The notes: generated by a model from the sequence alone, not told the origin. A DNA stretch of 64,000 nucleotides from Gemmobacter nectariphilus (GCA_020721445.1 DYMU01000004.1:112200-176199), one strand, 5' to 3'; shown: positions 31,256 to 41,133, counted from the first letter of the stretch. Program-made: numbers and translations.

Positions 31256-32056
31256 ATGTGCCGTTGGGCCGCCTATACCGGGGCGTCAATCTTTCTGGAA
31301 GAGATCATCAGCCGTCCGGGCCATTCGCTGATCCACCAGTCGCATTGCGCCACGCAATGCCATACCGCGATCAACGCCGATGGTTTTGGCGTGGCCTGGT
31401 ATGGCGAGCGGGCTGAGCCGGGGCTTTACCGCGATGTGATGCCGGCTTGGTCTGACCCCAATTTGCGCAGCCTGACCGCGCAGGTGAAATCGGGGTTGTT
31501 TCTGGCCCATGTCCGCGCCAGCACCGGCACCGCCACCAGCCGCAACAACTGCCATCCGTTCACCTATGGACGGTGGAGTTTCATGCACAATGGCCAGATC
31601 GGCGGCTATGATGCGTTCCGCCGCGATGCCGACATGCTGATCCCCGATGCGCTTTACCCCTGTCGCAAGGGCGCGACCGATTCCGAAGCCTTGTTCCTGA
31701 TCGCGATTGCCGAAGGTCTGGACGCCGACCCCAAGGGCGCGATGGAACGGGCGGCGGCCAAGCTGATCGCGCTGGCCCGCGCCAAGGGGGCGGCGCCGTT
31801 TCTGCGGCTGACCGGGGCCTTGTCGGATGGCAAACACCTCTATGCCATGCGCTATGCCACCGATGACCATGCGCCGACGCTGTATCACCGCTGGTCCGAT
31901 ACTCGTGGCGGCCGGGCGGTGGTGTCGGAACCGCTGGAGACAGATGAAGGCGGCTGGATCGAGGTTCCGCCCAATGTGTTTTGCACCTTTGAAGGCGAAT
32001 CTGTGGTGATGGAGGATTTTCATCCCTGCCGGATCGCCGCGATGGCGGCCGAATGA
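31256..32056 (+). CDS. class II glutamine amidotransferase (YafJ-like)
   Basis: A 266-aa N-terminal-nucleophile amidotransferase. ATG 31256 places the catalytic Cys at residue 2 (MCRWAAYTG), which becomes the N-terminus after Met removal; the track start 31214 would bury it and is rejected. Other family marks are NADGFGVAWY, HVRASTGT and NCHPFTYGRWSFMHNG. The protein is a lone glutaminase-type domain, so the acceptor of the released ammonia is unknown. It is flanked by terminators on both sides and is therefore monocistronic. Confidence 0.88.
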   Translation: MCRWAAYTGASIFLEEIISRPGHSLIHQSHCATQCHTAINADGFGVAWYGERAEPGLYRDVMPAWSDPNLRSLTAQVKSGLFLAHVRASTGTATSRNNCHPFTYGRWSFMHNGQIGGYDAFRRDADMLIPDALYPCRKGATDSEALFLIAIAEGLDADPKGAMERAAAKLIALARAKGAAPFLRLTGALSDGKHLYAMRYATDDHAPTLYHRWSDTRGGRAVVSEPLETDEGGWIEVPPNVFCTFEGESVVMEDFHPCRIAAMAAE

Positions 32057-32084
32057 AGATCGGCCCGTAACGACTTGGGATCAC

Positions 32085-32116
32085 AAAAAAAACCCGCCTT
32101 TCGGCGGGTTTTTTAT
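32085..32116. terminator. bidirectional terminator
   Basis: An AACCCGCC/GGCGGGTT stem with a TTTC loop has a run of A before it and a run of T after it, so it works on both strands. It sits between the convergent amidotransferase gene and typA. Confidence 0.92.
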
Positions 32117-33934
32117 TCAGGCGCTGCGCGATTGGCGCTTGCGTTCGTTCGGGTCCAGATAGCGCTTGCGCATCCGCACCGATTTGGGCGTGACCTCGAC
32201 CAGTTCGTCATCGTCGATATAGGCGATGCACTGCTCAAGGCTCAGCTTGACCGGGGTGGTCAGGCGCACGGCCTCATCCGTGCCAGATGCCCGCACGTTG
32301 GTCAATTGCTTGCCCTTCAGCGGGTTCACCTCAAGGTCATTCTCGCGGCTGTGTTCGCCGATGATCATGCCGGTGTAGACCGGTTCCTGCACGCCAATGA
32401 AGAAGTGGCCGCGATCTTCCAGTTTCCACATCGCATAGGCGACCGAAATGCCCGATTCCATCGAGATCAGCACACCTTGACGGCGACCCTCGATGGCGCC
32501 CTTGTGCGGCGTCCAGCCGTGGAACACGCGGTTCAAGACGCCGGTGCCGCGGGTATCGGTCATGAACTGGCCGTGATAGCCGATCAGCCCGCGCGACGGC
32601 ACATGCGCGATGATGCGGGTCTTGCCGGCACCGGCGGGCTTCATCTCGATCAGATCGCCCTTGCGCGGGCCGGTCAGCTTTTCGATCACCGGGCCGGTGT
32701 ATTCGTCATCAACGTCGATGGTGACTTCTTCCACCGGTTCATGGCGCACGCCGTCGATTTCCTGAAAGATCACGCGCGGGCGCGAGATCGACAGTTCAAA
32801 CCCTTCGCGGCGCATGTTTTCGATCAAAACGCCCATCTGCAATTCGCCGCGACCCGCCACTTCAAAGGCGTCGCCGCCGGGGGTGTCGGTGACCTTGATC
32901 GCGACGTTGATTTCGGCTTCCTTCATCAACCGCTCGCGGATGACGCGGGACTGCACCTTGTTGCCTTCCTTGCCGGCCAGCGGGCTGTCGTTGATCCCGA
33001 AGGTGACCGAGATGGTCGGCGGGTCAATCGGCTGGGCGGGCAGGGCGGTATCCACCTCAAGCGCGCACAGCGTATCGGCCACGGTGGCCTTCGACATGCC
33101 GGCCAGGGTAACGATATCGCCGGCCTCGGCGGCATCAATCGGGGTCATCACCAGCCCACGGTAGGCCAGTACCTTGGACACCCGGAACTGTTCCAGTTTT
33201 TCGCCATCGCGGCTGAGCGCCTTGATCGTCTCACCAGCGCGCAAGGTGCCTGCCTCAACCCGACCGGTCAGGATGCGACCGATGAACGGGTCGGCCGACA
33301 GCGTGGTGGCCAGCATCTGGAACGGCTCGGCCCGCCGCGCGATCTGCGCCGGTGCCGGAACATGTTTCAGCACCAGATTGTAAAGCGCCGACAGGTCTTT
33401 GCGCGGCCCGTCCAGTTCGGTATCGGCCCAGCCGTTGCGGCCCGACGCATAAAGCACCGGAAAATCAAGCTGGTCATCATCGGCGCCAAGGTTGGCGAAC
33501 AGATCGAACACCTCGTTCAGCGCCCGGTCGGGTTCGGCATCGGCCTTGTCGACCTTGTTCAAGACCACGATCGGGCGCAGGCCAAGGGCAAGCGCCTTTG
33601 ATGTCACGAACTTGGTTTGCGGCATCGGGCCTTCGGCGGCGTCCACCAGCAGCACCACGCCGTCGACCATGCTCAGGATCCGCTCAACCTCGCCGCCGAA
33701 ATCGGCGTGGCCGGGGGTGTCGACGATGTTGATCCGCGCGCCCGCCCATTCCAGCGAGGTGCACTTGGCCAGAATGGTGATCCCACGCTCGCGTTCAATG
33801 TCGTTGCTGTCCATGGCGCGTTCTGCGACGGCCTGGTTGTCGCGGAACGACCCCGACTGTTTCAGCAGTTCGTCCACAAGCGTGGTTTTGCCATGGTCGA
33901 CGTGCGCGATAATGGCGATGTTGCGAAGCTCCAT
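32117..33934 (-). CDS. typA: ribosome-associated GTPase TypA/BipA
   Basis: A 605-aa translational GTPase related to EF-G that binds ribosomes and helps 50S assembly and growth under stress. G1 ([10 protein letters not shown]), G3 (DTPGHADF) and G4 (NKVDK) are clear. EF-G-like domains follow, and the C-terminal domain ends with [16 protein letters not shown], as in other TypA proteins. It is monocistronic, ending at a bidirectional terminator. Confidence 0.96.
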   Translation of the reverse strand: MELRNIAIIAHVDHGKTTLVDELLKQSGSFRDNQAVAERAMDSNDIERERGITILAKCTSLEWAGARINIVDTPGHADFGGEVERILSMVDGVVLLVDAAEGPMPQTKFVTSKALALGLRPIVVLNKVDKADAEPDRALNEVFDLFANLGADDDQLDFPVLYASGRNGWADTELDGPRKDLSALYNLVLKHVPAPAQIARRAEPFQMLATTLSADPFIGRILTGRVEAGTLRAGETIKALSRDGEKLEQFRVSKVLAYRGLVMTPIDAAEAGDIVTLAGMSKATVADTLCALEVDTALPAQPIDPPTISVTFGINDSPLAGKEGNKVQSRVIRERLMKEAEINVAIKVTDTPGGDAFEVAGRGELQMGVLIENMRREGFELSISRPRVIFQEIDGVRHEPVEEVTIDVDDEYTGPVIEKLTGPRKGDLIEMKPAGAGKTRIIAHVPSRGLIGYHGQFMTDTRGTGVLNRVFHGWTPHKGAIEGRRQGVLISMESGISVAYAMWKLEDRGHFFIGVQEPVYTGMIIGEHSRENDLEVNPLKGKQLTNVRASGTDEAVRLTTPVKLSLEQCIAYIDDDELVEVTPKSVRMRKRYLDPNERKRQSRSA

Positions 33935-34142
33935 CGGGAGGGGTCACTTTCAATAGGGTCTGACGATTGGCCTGCCCTTACCGCGAATCCAGCCGATTGG
34001 CCAGTGCCATCGCGCGGCGACCGGGCGCTTGTGGTGGCGCACCGGGATGATGGGTGGGAATTGATGGCAACTGTTGCCGTGGTGCCCTTTGCGGCCCCCG
34101 GGCTTTCGGGCACAGTGGTGGCAAAAGACCAATGAGGCAAAC

Positions 34143-35015
34143 ATGCAGGCACATCGCGCGGCCGGGGCCGTCAAGACCCTGAGGAAGGCTTCTGGATCAA
34201 CGAAAACCGAAACGTTGGGCAAGCTGGACACCAGCCCTGAACCCGAAAGCCCAAGGCCCGAAAACCCGGACAAGCTGGATCAGGTGCTGCGGCTGATCGA
34301 GGACAGTCTGCACCTGCAACGGGTGGCCTTGCTGGAGCCGGGCCGTATCCTGCGATTCTTTCACGATGCGCTGACGCAGGTGGCGCTGTGCCTGCCCGAG
34401 GCGGCCGAGGATTATACCCAGAAATCCATCCTGAAACATCGCAGCTTCCACCGCGCCAGACTGCTGGCCGCGGTGCAGGCGATGGGGCTGATCGGGCCCA
34501 AGACCACCCTTTGCGACATCGGTGCCAATATCGGCAATGATGCGGTCTATTTCGGCAAGGTGCTGGGGGCCAGGCGCATTGTGGCGTTTGAACCCTTGCC
34601 GCTGACCCATGCCACGCTGCGGCGCAATCTGGACCTGAACGGTCTGGGCGAGGCGCATGCCTACAACTGCATGCTGGGTGAGGCGTCGGGCCGCGGCAGG
34701 GTGGCGCGCTTCAACCCGCGCAATCTGGCCGCCACCAGCTTTGCCGCGTCGGACGGCGGGCCGATTCCGATGGTGGCGCTGGATGATCTGATTGACGCCG
34801 AAGAGTTGCAGGGCCTTGGCTTTGTCAAGCTGGATGCCGAGGGCGACGAGCTGGCAATCCTGCGCGGTGGGGCCAAGGTTCTGACAAGCCTGCGCCCGGC
34901 GCTGTGGCTGACGCTGCGCGGGGGCGCATTGGCGCAGGCGAAGGCGCTGTTGCAGCCCATGGGATACGCTGCGCACAGCATCGGCGCGCAGGACCATATC
35001 TTTACCGCGAAATGA
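34143..35015 (+). CDS. FkbM family methyltransferase
   Basis: A 290-aa SAM-dependent methyltransferase of the FkbM type. The SAM-binding motif is TTLCDIGANIGNDAVYF (about 120-137), and the family motifs VAFEPLPLTHATLRRNLDLNG and VKLDAEGDELAILRGG follow. These enzymes O-methylate sugars or other small molecules; the substrate is unknown here. ATG 34143 follows GAGG by five bases. The N-terminal 60 residues are low-complexity and not part of the fold. It is convergent with icd across a GC hairpin. Confidence 0.83.
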   Translation: MQAHRAAGAVKTLRKASGSTKTETLGKLDTSPEPESPRPENPDKLDQVLRLIEDSLHLQRVALLEPGRILRFFHDALTQVALCLPEAAEDYTQKSILKHRSFHRARLLAAVQAMGLIGPKTTLCDIGANIGNDAVYFGKVLGARRIVAFEPLPLTHATLRRNLDLNGLGEAHAYNCMLGEASGRGRVARFNPRNLAATSFAASDGGPIPMVALDDLIDAEELQGLGFVKLDAEGDELAILRGGAKVLTSLRPALWLTLRGGALAQAKALLQPMGYAAHSIGAQDHIFTAK

Positions 35016-35017
35016 AA

Positions 35018-35040
35018 CGGGGCCGGGTTTCCCCGGCCCG
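35018..35040. terminator. GC hairpin between convergent genes
   Basis: GGGGCCGGG and its complement CCCGGCCCG flank a short loop in the 30-base gap between the FkbM gene and icd. There is no T-run, so termination is likely but weaker than at the other sites. Confidence 0.5.
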
Positions 35041-35045
35041 CATGG

Positions 35046-36260
35046 TCAGCCTTGCAGCGCCTTGTTCAGGTATTCGTCGACCTTTTCCAGATAGCCCATC
35101 GTGGTCAGCCATTTCTGATCGGGGCCGACCAGCAGCGCTAGATCCTTGGTCATCCAGCCATCTTCAACCGTCTGCACACAGACCTTTTCCAGCGTGTCGG
35201 CAAAGCGGTGCAGGGCGTCGTTGTTGTCCAGCTTGGCACGGTGCTTCAAACCGCCGGTCCAGGCAAAGATCGACGCGATGGAATTGGTGCTGGTCTGCCG
35301 GCCCTTCTGGTGCTGGCGATAATGCCGCGTCACCGTGCCATGCGCGGCCTCGGCCTCGACGATCTTGCCATCAGGCGTCATCAGAACGCTTGTCATCAGA
35401 CCAAGGCTGCCAAAGCCCTGCGCCACGGTGTCAGACTGCACATCGCCGTCATAGTTCTTGCAGGCCCAGACATAGCCGCCCGACCATTTCATGGCGCTTG
35501 CCACCATGTCGTCGATCAGCCGGTGTTCATAGGTGATGCCGGCCTTCTTGAAGGCATCGGCAAATTCTTCGTCAAACACCTTCTGGAACAGATCCTTGAA
35601 GCGCCCGTCATAGGCCTTAAGGATGGTGTTCTTGGTCGAAAGATACACCGGCCAGCCCTTCAGCAGGCCATAGTTCAGCGACGACCGGGCAAAGTCGATG
35701 ATGCTGTCATCCAGATTATACATGCCCATGTAGACGCCCGCCGAAGGGGCGGAATACACGTCCCGCTCGATCACCGTGCCGTCGTCGCCGACGAATTTCA
35801 TCGTCAGCTTGCCCGCGCCGGGAAAGTGGAAATCGGTGGCGCGATACTGGTCGCCAAAGGCGTGGCGGCCGATCACGATCGGCTGGGTCCAGCCCGGCAC
35901 CAGACGCGGCACGTTGCGGCATATGATCGGCTCGCGGAAGATCACGCCGCCAAGGATGTTGCGGATGGTGCCGTTGGGCGATTTCCACATCTGTTTCAGG
36001 CCGAATTCTTCCACCCGCGCCTCATCTGGCGTGATGGTGGCGCATTTCACCGCGACGCCGACCTTCTTGGTCATCTCGGCGCTGTCGATGGTGATCTGGT
36101 CGTTGGTGCGGTCGCGCTCTTCAATGCCAAGGTCGTAATACAGCAGATCGACATCCAGATAGGGCAGGATCAGCTTTTTCTTGATGAAGTCCCAGATGAT
36201 CCGGGTCATCTCATCGCCGTCCATCTCGACGATGGGATTTGCCACCTTGATCTTGGTCAT
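35046..36260 (-). CDS. icd: NADP-dependent isocitrate dehydrogenase
   Basis: A 404-aa TCA-cycle enzyme making 2-oxoglutarate, of the eukaryote-like homodimeric class common in alphaproteobacteria. It starts [20 protein letters not shown], carries the substrate-binding region [19 protein letters not shown] and the metal-binding [19 protein letters not shown], and ends with a typical helical tail. 2-oxoglutarate made here is also the carbon signal for the PII/NtrB system encoded elsewhere in the window. Confidence 0.96.
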   Translation of the reverse strand: MTKIKVANPIVEMDGDEMTRIIWDFIKKKLILPYLDVDLLYYDLGIEERDRTNDQITIDSAEMTKKVGVAVKCATITPDEARVEEFGLKQMWKSPNGTIRNILGGVIFREPIICRNVPRLVPGWTQPIVIGRHAFGDQYRATDFHFPGAGKLTMKFVGDDGTVIERDVYSAPSAGVYMGMYNLDDSIIDFARSSLNYGLLKGWPVYLSTKNTILKAYDGRFKDLFQKVFDEEFADAFKKAGITYEHRLIDDMVASAMKWSGGYVWACKNYDGDVQSDTVAQGFGSLGLMTSVLMTPDGKIVEAEAAHGTVTRHYRQHQKGRQTSTNSIASIFAWTGGLKHRAKLDNNDALHRFADTLEKVCVQTVEDGWMTKDLALLVGPDQKWLTTMGYLEKVDEYLNKALQG

Positions 36261-36358
36261 ATTCGGCCCTTTCGGTATTGGTATCTGCTGCTGCCGCTAT
36301 AGCGGAGTGTGGGGCGTTTGGAAAGCGTTGTATGCGACGGCATACTGATATCCTGCGC

Positions 36359-36943
36359 CTATTGGAAGAAGGCCGCAGTCTTGGCGCGCACCCAATCCCA
36401 CAGCGCCGGCGCGCCGCGGGCGATCTTTGCGCCCACCCGGGTTTCCAACTGCTCGGCCGTGACGTTGTAGGTTATCCATGTGCCCCCCCCCGATTGCAGA
36501 TTGGCCATTACCGGCTGAACCCGGTCAAGGCTTTTGGCAAAGATCGAGTCGGGGGTTTGCGCCGCTTCAAATTCGTCCCACAAAGCGCGCAGATCGGCGG
36601 CCAGATCGCCCGGCAAAAGCCCAAAGATGCGATCCGCCGCACGGGATTCGGCGGCCATCGTGTCAGCCGAGCCATGCGCCTGCCCGCCCGCCGAATGAAT
36701 CGGCACATCGCCCACGTCAATCTCGACCAGATCATGGATCAGCAGCATCCGGATCACCCGGTTGATATCGACCCGCGGGCCAGCCTGATCGGCCAGCACC
36801 AGCGCATACAGCGCCAGATGCCAACTATGTTCACCCGAGTTTTCCGGCCGCGACCCATCGCACAACGTGCTGGCCCGCAGCACCGATTTCAGCCGGTCGG
36901 CTTCGTTCAGGAACGCAAACTGGGCTTCCAGACGGTCGGTCAA
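36359..36943 (-). CDS. HD-domain hydrolase (YfbR/5'-nucleotidase-like)
   Basis: A 194-aa HD-family metal-dependent phosphohydrolase. Metal-ligand motifs are visible as GEHSWHLAL (His) and LLIHDLVEIDVGD (HD pair). The arrangement resembles YfbR-like 5'-deoxynucleotidases and HDDC2 homologues, which dephosphorylate nucleoside monophosphates. The start is TTG 36943, directly after the TGA of the upstream gene; no ATG precedes the conserved region. It is the last gene of a three-gene minus-strand operon. Confidence 0.82.
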   Translation of the reverse strand: MTDRLEAQFAFLNEADRLKSVLRASTLCDGSRPENSGEHSWHLALYALVLADQAGPRVDINRVIRMLLIHDLVEIDVGDVPIHSAGGQAHGSADTMAAESRAADRIFGLLPGDLAADLRALWDEFEAAQTPDSIFAKSLDRVQPVMANLQSGGGTWITYNVTAEQLETRVGAKIARGAPALWDWVRAKTAAFFQ

Positions 36944-37213
36944 TCAATGCCCGCCCTTTTCCGCCTCGCGCGGGGCTTCGGGCAGTTTTGCGCCCTTGCG
37001 CTTGGCGTCCATCGCCTTGTCAAAAAACTCGCGTGCGCGCTTTTCGGCCAGACGGATGCGGATCGAGGTCATGAACACCTCTTGCAGCGTGGGCGACGAT
37101 GCCCCCAGCACCTTGGCCACTTTTTCATAAAAGAACGGGTCTTCAAGTTCGACCGAGCCTGCCAGCACATCGCGGGCAAGGTCATCGGCCAGATCCTGAA
37201 TGAAGTCGCTCAC
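36944..37213 (-). CDS. conserved small protein of unknown function
   Basis: An 89-aa acidic-to-basic helical protein (start MSDFIQDLADDLARDVLAG; ends KLPEAPREAEKGGH) with no membrane segment or recognised motif. The start is GTG 37213, overlapping the alpha/beta-hydrolase stop by four bases (GTGA). The next gene begins immediately after its own stop. The tight coupling on both sides argues that it is a real gene; I do not recognise the family. Confidence 0.6.
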   Translation of the reverse strand: MSDFIQDLADDLARDVLAGSVELEDPFFYEKVAKVLGASSPTLQEVFMTSIRIRLAEKRAREFFDKAMDAKRKGAKLPEAPREAEKGGH

Positions 37214-37869
37214 CGCGTGACCTCGCCCAAGCGGCGGCGCACATAATCGGACACGGTGTTGATCATCGGCTTCATATGCGCCTCTTCATCCTTGAAGAAA
37301 TGATCGGCACCTTCGATTTCCGTGTGGGTGATGGTGATGCCCTTTTGCTCATGCAACTTGTTCACCAGCGCTCGGGTGTCTTTCGGCGGGGCCACCTTGT
37401 CGGCGGTGCCGTTGATGATCAGGCCAGAAGACGGGCAGGGCGCCAGAAAGGAAAAGTCATACAGGTTGGCCGGCGGGGCGACCGAAATGAAGCCGGTGAT
37501 TTCAGGCCGCCGCATCAGCAGTTGCATCCCGATCCAGGCACCGAACGAAAACCCCGCGACCCAGCAATGCTTGGCATTGGGGTTCATCGATTGCAGGTAA
37601 TCCAGCGATGACGCCGCATCCGACAATTCACCAATGCCCTGATCGTATTCGCCCTGACTGCGCCCGACACCGCGAAAGTTGAACCGCAACACCGTGAAGC
37701 CCAGGTTGTAAAACGCGTAGTGCAGGTTATACACCACCTTGTTGTTCATGGTGCCACCATAGGCGGGGTGCGGATGCAGCACGATGGCGATCGGGGCGTC
37801 ACGGTCCTTTTGCGGGTGGTAACGGCCTTCAAGGCGACCCTCGGGGCCGGCGAAGATCACTTCGGGCAT
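37210..37869 (-). CDS. alpha/beta hydrolase
   Basis: A 219-aa serine hydrolase of the alpha/beta fold. The nucleophile elbow is GFSFG (Ser near residue 107), the oxyanion-side motif is HPHPAYGGTMNNKVV, the acid is likely the Asp in NGTADKVAPP, and the catalytic His is in GADHFFKD. This short class is common in proteobacteria and has no settled substrate. It is the first gene of the operon and divergent from iscR, whose promoter lies in the shared 173-base gap. Confidence 0.82.
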   Translation of the reverse strand: MPEVIFAGPEGRLEGRYHPQKDRDAPIAIVLHPHPAYGGTMNNKVVYNLHYAFYNLGFTVLRFNFRGVGRSQGEYDQGIGELSDAASSLDYLQSMNPNAKHCWVAGFSFGAWIGMQLLMRRPEITGFISVAPPANLYDFSFLAPCPSSGLIINGTADKVAPPKDTRALVNKLHEQKGITITHTEIEGADHFFKDEEAHMKPMINTVSDYVRRRLGEVTR

Positions 37870-37902
37870 GTCGTTCCTGCCTGTCTTTCCGCGAGCGATT
37901 TC

Positions 37903-37938
37903 TTGACGCTGTCACTCGGCATATCTAGAACCATTCTA
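37903..37938 (+). promoter_or_regulatory. iscR promoter with overlapping Irr/ICE palindrome
   Basis: TTGACG (37903-37908), a 17-base spacer and TAGAAC (37926-37931) form a good sigma-70 promoter. The -10 is embedded in the palindrome TAGAA-cca-TTCTA (37926-37938), which matches the Irr-box/ICE pattern TTAGAA-N3-TTCTAA of alphaproteobacteria. Irr sitting here would block polymerase. An almost identical palindrome lies at 39208-39220. Confidence 0.65.
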
Positions 37939-38042
37939 AGCTTGGCGTCTGCCAGCCTACGGGTCGGTTTTCAGGTAATGGGCCGACTGTCCGGCGTCAA
38001 TCCATTTGCAGGCGGTATTTGCCGTCATTCAGGGGTCATGCG

Positions 38043-38516
38043 ATGAAACTCTCGACCAAGGGCCGTTATGCGATGGTCGCGCTTGCCGATCTTGCGCTGA
38101 CCGAGGCCAAGACGGGCGGTGACGATCTGGTGTCGCTGGCGGAAATTGCCAAGCGGCAGGATATCTCTTTGCCGTATCTGGAACAGTTGTTCGTCAAGTT
38201 GCGCCGCGCCGGTCTGGTCGATGCGGTGCGCGGGCCGGGCGGCGGCTACAAGCTGGCGCGCAACCCGTCGGAAATTCGCGTGGCCGATGTGATGCAGGCG
38301 GTCGAGGAAACCGTCGATGCGCTGCATACCGGGGCAGGGGCATCGGGCGGCGTGTCGGGCACGCGGGCGCAAAGCCTGACCAACCGGCTGTGGGAGGGGT
38401 TAAGCGCGCATGTCTACGTGTTCTTGCACCAGACCCGGCTGTCGGACGTGATCCGCAACGAAATGCACCCGTGCCCGGCCGTGCCCGCGCTGTTTCGCGT
38501 GGTGGATGAGGAATGA
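38043..38516 (+). CDS. iscR: Rrf2-family regulator IscR
   Basis: A 157-aa Rrf2 winged-helix regulator at the head of the isc-suf operon. The HTH (LAEIAKRQDISLPYLEQLFVKLRRAGLV) and the RGPGGGYKLAR wing are typical of IscR. In E. coli three Cys near 92-104 hold a [2Fe-2S] cluster; here that loop (HTGAGASGGVSGTRAQS) has no Cys, and the only Cys is near the C-terminus (MHPCPAV). Rhodobacter IscR is reported to use an unusual cluster ligation, which fits. ATG 38043 is the family start. The stop overlaps iscS by four bases. Confidence 0.9.
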   Translation: MKLSTKGRYAMVALADLALTEAKTGGDDLVSLAEIAKRQDISLPYLEQLFVKLRRAGLVDAVRGPGGGYKLARNPSEIRVADVMQAVEETVDALHTGAGASGGVSGTRAQSLTNRLWEGLSAHVYVFLHQTRLSDVIRNEMHPCPAVPALFRVVDEE

Positions 38517-39556
38517 TCCGCACCTATCTGGACTGGAACGCCACCACGCCCCTGCGCCCCGAAGCGCGCGCCGCAATGATCGCGGCGATGGATGTGGTCG
38601 GCAACCCGTCTTCGGTGCATGCCGAGGGGCGCGCGGCCAAGGCGCTGCTGGAAAAGTCCCGTGCGCAACTGGCGGCCGCGCTGGGGGCCGATGGCGCCGA
38701 CATCGTGTTCACCAGCGGTGCCACCGAAGCCGCGGCGCTGGCCTGCGCCGGGCGTGATCTGGCCTGCGCCGAGGTGGAACACGAAGCCGTGGCCGCCTGG
38801 TGTGATCCGCTGTTGCCGGTGGACAATGACGGCCGGATCGAGCTGCGCGAACCGGGCGAGTCTGCGGTGCAACTGGCCAATTCCGAAACCGGCATCTTGC
38901 AGGATTTGCCCGCCGGGGTGGCGGTGTCTGACCTGACGCAGGCCTTTGGCAAGGTGCCGATGGCCTTCAACTTGCTGGGCTGCGATATGGGGCTGGTGTC
39001 TGCCCATAAATTGGGCGGCCCGAAAGGTGTGGGCGCGCTGATCTTGCGCCAAGGTCTTGATCTGCATCCGCAATTGCGGGGTGGCGGGCAGGAAATGGGG
39101 CGGCGGGCCGGCACCGAAAACCTGATCGGAATCGCCGGTTTTGCCGCCGCGGCACAGGCCGCGATGCGCGATCTGGCCGCAGGCGTCTGGGAGGAAGTGG
39201 CCGAGTTTAGAAATATTCTAGATTCGGCATTGTCTGATTTGACAAACAATACTATTTTAGTCGGGAAAGGGGCCAACCGGCTTCCGAACACCACCTGCAT
39301 CATCGCCCCCAACTGGAAGGCCGAGACGCAGGTGATGGCGATGGACCTTGCAGGGTATGCCATTTCGGCGGGCTCTGCCTGTTCCAGCGGCAAGGTTCGG
39401 GCCAGCCGGGTGCTTCGGGCGATGGGGTTCGACGATGGGTTGGCGGGTCAGGCGATCCGCATCTCGATCGGCCCCGGCACGACGCGCGATCAGGTGTTGC
39501 GCTTTGCCGAAGTCTGGGGTGCGGCCTACCTTCGTGCGATGTCGCGCGCTGCTTGA
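38513..39556 (+). CDS. iscS: cysteine desulfurase, IscS/NifS-like
   Basis: A 347-aa PLP enzyme that takes sulfur from cysteine for Fe-S clusters. It has the N-terminal YLDWNATTPL, the PLP lysine in SAHKLGGPKG and the active-site Cys in SAGSACSSGKV. It is somewhat shorter than E. coli IscS. A short AT-rich stretch at about 39204-39262 (coding EFRNILDSALSDLTNNTILV) departs sharply from the GC-rich codon use around it and carries an Irr-type palindrome and promoter-like hexamers; see findings. A second desulfurase, sufS, closes the operon. Confidence 0.9.
   Translation: MIRTYLDWNATTPLRPEARAAMIAAMDVVGNPSSVHAEGRAAKALLEKSRAQLAAALGADGADIVFTSGATEAAALACAGRDLACAEVEHEAVAAWCDPLLPVDNDGRIELREPGESAVQLANSETGILQDLPAGVAVSDLTQAFGKVPMAFNLLGCDMGLVSAHKLGGPKGVGALILRQGLDLHPQLRGGGQEMGRRAGTENLIGIAGFAAAAQAAMRDLAAGVWEEVAEFRNILDSALSDLTNNTILVGKGANRLPNTTCIIAPNWKAETQVMAMDLAGYAISAGSACSSGKVRASRVLRAMGFDDGLAGQAIRISIGPGTTRDQVLRFAEVWGAAYLRAMSRAA
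39208..39258 (+). promoter_or_regulatory. internal Irr/ICE palindrome and candidate promoter for sufB
   Basis: TAGAA-ata-TTCTA (39208-39220) inside iscS is nearly identical to the palindrome at the iscR promoter. It is followed by TTGTCT (39230-39235), a 17-base spacer and TATTTT (39253-39258), a possible promoter reading into sufB about 340 bases on. Internal promoters have been reported in the Rhodobacter isc-suf operon; the exact site here is inference. Confidence 0.5.
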
Positions 39557-39595
39557 AGAATGGGCCGCAAGGCCATGGATACAAAGGATATGCCG

Positions 39596-41107
39596 ATGAA
39601 AGCTGTCGAGACAGAGGTGCGCGACGGGGTGGATCGCGAAACGATCGAAACCGTAGAGGCGATGTCCGGCAAGTATAAATACGGCTGGGAAACCGAGATC
39701 GAGATGGACTATGCCCCCAAGGGCCTGTCCGAAGACATCGTGCGCCTGATCAGCAGCAAGAACGAAGAACCCGAATGGATGCTGGATTGGCGTCTGGCCG
39801 CCTATCGCCGCTGGGTGCAGTTGCAAGAGCCGGATTGGGCGATGCTGAACTATCCAGCGATCGACTATCAGGATCAGTTCTACTACGCCAAACCCAAAAG
39901 CATGGCCGTCAAGCCAAAGTCGCTGGACGAGGTCGACCCCAAGCTGCTGGCCACCTATGCCAAGCTGGGGATTCCCTTGAAGGAACAGGCGCTTCTGGCG
40001 GGTGTCGAGGCGCCCGAGGGCGGCGAGCGGCAGGTTGCGGTGGATGCGGTGTTCGATTCCGTCAGCGTGGGCACCACCTTCAAGGCCGAACTGGCCAAGG
40101 CGGGCGTGATCTTCTGCTCGATCTCGGAAGCCATTCGCGAACACCCGGAACTGGTCAAGAAATACCTTGGCACCGTGGTGCCGCCTTCGGACAACTTCTT
40201 TGCCACGCTGAATTGCGCCGTGTTTTCCGACGGGTCTTTCGTCTATATCCCGCCCGGCACCCGCTGCCCGATGGAGCTTTCGACCTATTTCCGCATCAAC
40301 GCCGAAAACACCGGCCAGTTTGAACGCACGCTGATCATCTGCGACGAAGGGGCCTACGTCAGCTATCTGGAAGGCTGCACCGCGCCCAAGCGTGACACCT
40401 ATCAATTGCACGCAGCGGTGGTGGAAATTGTCATCCTTAAGGATGCCGAGGTGAAGTATTCCACCGTGCAAAACTGGTATCCCGGCGACGAAAACGGCGT
40501 CGGCGGCATCTACAACTTTGTGACCAAGCGCGCCGATTGCCGGGGCGACCGGGCCAAGGTGATGTGGACGCAAGTGGAAACCGGGTCGGCGATCACCTGG
40601 AAATACCCATCCTGCATCCTGCGGGGGGACGACAGTCAGGGTGAGTTTTACTCGATCGCCATCACCAACAACGCGCAACAGGCCGATACCGGCACCAAGA
40701 TGATACATCTGGGCAAACGCACCAAGTCGCGCATCGTGTCGAAGGGCATCTCGGCGGGCCGGGCGCAGAACACCTATCGCGGTCTGGTGTCGATGCACCC
40801 CCGCGCGGTGGACAGCCGCAACTATACCCAGTGCGACAGCCTGCTGATCGGGGACAAATGCGGCGCGCACACCGTGCCCTACATCGAGGTGAAGAACAAT
40901 TCTTCCCGCGTCGAACATGAGGCGACCACGTCGAAGGTCGATGAGGATCAGTTGTTCTACTGCCGCTCACGCGGGATGGATGAGGAAGAGGCGGTGGCGC
41001 TGGTGGTGAACGGGTTCTGCAAGGAAGTGCTGCAAGCCCTGCCGATGGAATTTGCCATGGAAGCGCAGGCGCTGGTCGCGATCTCGCTTGAGGGCAGCGT
41101 AGGGTAA
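39596..41107 (+). CDS. sufB: Fe-S assembly scaffold protein SufB
   Basis: A 503-aa component of the SufBCD scaffold on which Fe-S clusters are built. It shows the conserved [57 protein letters not shown] and [13 protein letters not shown] segments of SufB. Four in-frame ATGs compete; 39596 is preferred because AAAGGA lies 7 bases upstream and the family begins there. Translation is separate from iscS (39-base gap), which suits an internal promoter. Confidence 0.95.
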   Translation: MKAVETEVRDGVDRETIETVEAMSGKYKYGWETEIEMDYAPKGLSEDIVRLISSKNEEPEWMLDWRLAAYRRWVQLQEPDWAMLNYPAIDYQDQFYYAKPKSMAVKPKSLDEVDPKLLATYAKLGIPLKEQALLAGVEAPEGGERQVAVDAVFDSVSVGTTFKAELAKAGVIFCSISEAIREHPELVKKYLGTVVPPSDNFFATLNCAVFSDGSFVYIPPGTRCPMELSTYFRINAENTGQFERTLIICDEGAYVSYLEGCTAPKRDTYQLHAAVVEIVILKDAEVKYSTVQNWYPGDENGVGGIYNFVTKRADCRGDRAKVMWTQVETGSAITWKYPSCILRGDDSQGEFYSIAITNNAQQADTGTKMIHLGKRTKSRIVSKGISAGRAQNTYRGLVSMHPRAVDSRNYTQCDSLLIGDKCGAHTVPYIEVKNNSSRVEHEATTSKVDEDQLFYCRSRGMDEEEAVALVVNGFCKEVLQALPMEFAMEAQALVAISLEGSVG

Positions 41108-41133
41108 TCGGTTTACTTTCAAAGGATTGCACG

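Noticed and set aside
39239-39244. TTGACA inside iscS as a perfect -35
   Set aside because: No acceptable -10 occurs 16-18 bases downstream; TTGTCT-N17-TATTTT fits spacing better and was reported instead.
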